Assembly (NCBI GenBank): GCA_017882065.1
Contig: JADGQD010000098.1
Coordinates: 1-7,403, forward strand
DNA length: 7,403 nucleotides
Direction: 5' to 3'
Source: Anaerolineales bacterium
Lineage (GTDB): Bacteria > Chloroflexota > Anaerolineae > Anaerolineales > Villigracilaceae
Position numbers and translations under genes: made by a program
The notes under the pieces: model-generated
What the model was told of the DNA's origin: nothing
The model's input: the letters and a program-made list of their open reading frames with translations, nothing else
Database searches by the model: none
Part shown: positions 6,150 through 7,403 of the stretch, one piece after another
Layout: the number at the start of each line of letters is the position of its first letter
Position numbering within the stretch: position 1 is the stretch's first letter

Positions 6150-7166
6150 ATGACGCGTATCGTAGTAGACGCCATGGGGAGCGACGATTTCCCCACCCCT
6201 GACATCATCGGCGCCGTCCAGGCCGCGCGTGAATATGGCGTAGAAATTATCCTTGTTGGAGACGAAACGAAAATCGGACCCGTGCTTGCCGCACAAAACC
6301 CCGGCAATCTCCCCATCCGCGTCGTCCATGCGCCTGAGATGCTGACGATGGAGGATAAAGGCCTGGCGCTCGTTTTGAAGGCGCGACGCCCTAACTCGAA
6401 GAACTCAATGGCCATTGGTATTGACCTGGTCAAAAACGGCCAGGCGGAGGCGTTCGTTACGGCTGGTAATACCGGCGCGGCGTCCGTGACCGCATACTTC
6501 CGGCTGGGCACCATCCCCGGCGTGGACCGCCCCGGTCTTACGCCTGTCTTCCCCACCGCCAGCGGCTCCTGTGTCGTGCTGGATGTGGGCGCCAATCCCG
6601 ACTGCAAGCCCAAAAACCTGCTCCAGTTTGCCATCATGGGCAGCATCTACGCCGAAAAAGTGCGCGGCGTGAAGAACCCGAAAATCGGCCTGCTGTCGAA
6701 CGGAGAGGAAGCCGGAAAGGGTAATGAGTTAATCAAACACACCTATCCCCTGCTGAAAGACTCCGGCTTGAACTTCTATGGTAACATCGAGGGCAAGGAA
6801 CTCATCGGCGGAAAAGTAGACGTAGCCGTGACCGACGGTTTTACCGGCAACATCCTGCTGAAATCGTCTGAGGCGGTGGCTAAACTGCTCATGGACAAGA
6901 TCAAAGAAGCCATCCAGACCGGCGGCCTGCGCGTCAAACTTGGCGGTCTGCTGGTCAAACCTGCCCTCAAGGGAATTAAGAAAATGATGGATCCGGCAGA
7001 AGAGGGCGCCGCGCCTCTACTGGGCGTGAATGGCTTGGTTTTCATCGGACATGGCCGCTCAGATGCCATCGGCATTAAGAACGCGGTCCGCGTGGCAAAT
7101 AATGCGGTTAAAGCAAACGTGCTGGAGTCCATCCGCACGGCCATCGAACAATCTCTCAAGAAATAG
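6150..7166 (+). CDS. plsX: Phosphate acyltransferase PlsX (acyl-ACP:phosphate acyltransferase)
   Basis: PlsX converts acyl-ACP plus phosphate to acyl-phosphate, which PlsY then uses to acylate glycerol-3-phosphate, the first step of phospholipid synthesis. It is a peripheral membrane protein. From the ATG at 6150 the product is 338 aa, the usual family length. It opens with TRIVVDAMGSD (2-12), close to the typical VDAMGGD. It then has GDET (37-40), AGNTGA (105-110), PGVDRPGL (123-130), LDVGANPDC (144-152), NGEEAGKGNEL (184-194), GNIEGKEL (211-218), DVAVTDGFTGNILLKSSE (224-241), and LLGVNGLVFIGHGRSDA (290-306) near the C-terminus. Its codons are GC-rich; 6541-6600 has 42 G or C of 60. Unlike the common plsX-fabH-fabD arrangement, the next gene is a small membrane protein 7 nt downstream. 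The gene is divergent from tRNA-Leu. Confidence 0.96.
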   Translation: MTRIVVDAMGSDDFPTPDIIGAVQAAREYGVEIILVGDETKIGPVLAAQNPGNLPIRVVHAPEMLTMEDKGLALVLKARRPNSKNSMAIGIDLVKNGQAEAFVTAGNTGAASVTAYFRLGTIPGVDRPGLTPVFPTASGSCVVLDVGANPDCKPKNLLQFAIMGSIYAEKVRGVKNPKIGLLSNGEEAGKGNELIKHTYPLLKDSGLNFYGNIEGKELIGGKVDVAVTDGFTGNILLKSSEAVAKLLMDKIKEAIQTGGLRVKLGGLLVKPALKGIKKMMDPAEEGAAPLLGVNGLVFIGHGRSDAIGIKNAVRVANNAVKANVLESIRTAIEQSLKK

Positions 7167-7173
7167 AGGCAAC

Positions 7174-7403
7174 ATGAAAGTCGTCACCAATACCAAACTG
7201 ATCAAACGTAATGCCAAAATCGGGCAGTATACTAGCATAGGAGCGCTGGTTATCCTGGGCGTTGGCCTGTACATTTCATTCAAAATGCCGGACAAATTCG
7301 CTTACTCGCTCGGAGCCTTGCTGCTCGGTTTTTTCATGTCGCAAATTGGGATGTACTACGGGAATCGCTGGGGCCGCAGTCCCCGCCCCGATGAATTGAT
7401 CGA
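7174..7403 (+). CDS. Small membrane protein, 5' part only (cut by right edge)
   Basis: The frame is open from the ATG at 7174 to the window end, giving 76 residues plus a partial codon. It starts MKVVTNTKLIKRNAKIGQY, a positively charged N-terminus. Two hydrophobic segments follow at about 21-36 (SIGALVILGVGLYISF) and 44-64 (YSLGALLLGFFMSQIGMYYGN), then a basic stretch NRWGRSPRPDELI. Positive charges on both flanks suggest a helical hairpin with both ends in the cytoplasm and a soluble domain beyond the edge. AGAGG overlapping the plsX stop serves as ribosome site, so it is probably co-transcribed with plsX. From memory, Chloroflexota proteins with a similar start continue into a nuclease-related (NERD-like) or uncharacterised soluble domain, but this cannot be seen here. 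Confidence 0.75.
   Translation, partial: MKVVTNTKLIKRNAKIGQYTSIGALVILGVGLYISFKMPDKFAYSLGALLLGFFMSQIGMYYGNRWGRSPRPDELI

Overview
The window looks like a chromosomal stretch from an anaerobic or facultatively anaerobic bacterium. The best guess is a member of the Chloroflexota (Anaerolineae-like). That placement is an inference from overall protein style: a tungsten-type aldehyde:ferredoxin oxidoreductase, a lipoprotein with a Gly/Ser/Ala-rich tether, and a plsX followed by a small two-helix membrane protein. No marker gene here proves it. There is no phage, transposon, CRISPR array or other mobile element.

Left part (1-3947, minus strand). Three genes are read leftwards. The first encodes a 135-aa SCP2-type lipid-binding protein (3947-3540). 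Only 2 nt later comes a 604-aa tungstopterin aldehyde:ferredoxin oxidoreductase (3537-1723). After 113 nt follows a bifunctional NAD(P)HX epimerase/dehydratase (1609 to the left edge), which lacks only its last residues. The first two are almost certainly one operon, driven by an extended -10 promoter at 3979-3987. The third may be read through or may use its own promoter.

Middle part (3948-5965, plus strand). A divergent intergenic region carries a promoter for a polar amino-acid ABC importer made of a lipoprotein solute-binding protein and a membrane permease. A 15-bp hairpin separates the two genes. No ATPase gene follows: the unit ends at a strong bidirectional hairpin terminator, so the ATP-binding subunit must come from elsewhere.

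Right part (5966-7403). tRNA-Leu(GAG) lies on the minus strand behind a consensus promoter (TTGACA, 16 nt, TATAAT) and converges on the shared terminator. Divergent from it is plsX (acyl-ACP:phosphate acyltransferase, phospholipid synthesis). Seven nt later comes the start of a small membrane protein cut by the right edge.

Most of the window is conventional metabolism. The observations most worth following are the tightly coupled SCP2-AOR pair, which hints at a hydrophobic or carrier-delivered aldehyde substrate, the ATPase-less amino-acid transporter with its intercistronic hairpin, and an unusual insert in the NAD(P)HX dehydratase domain.
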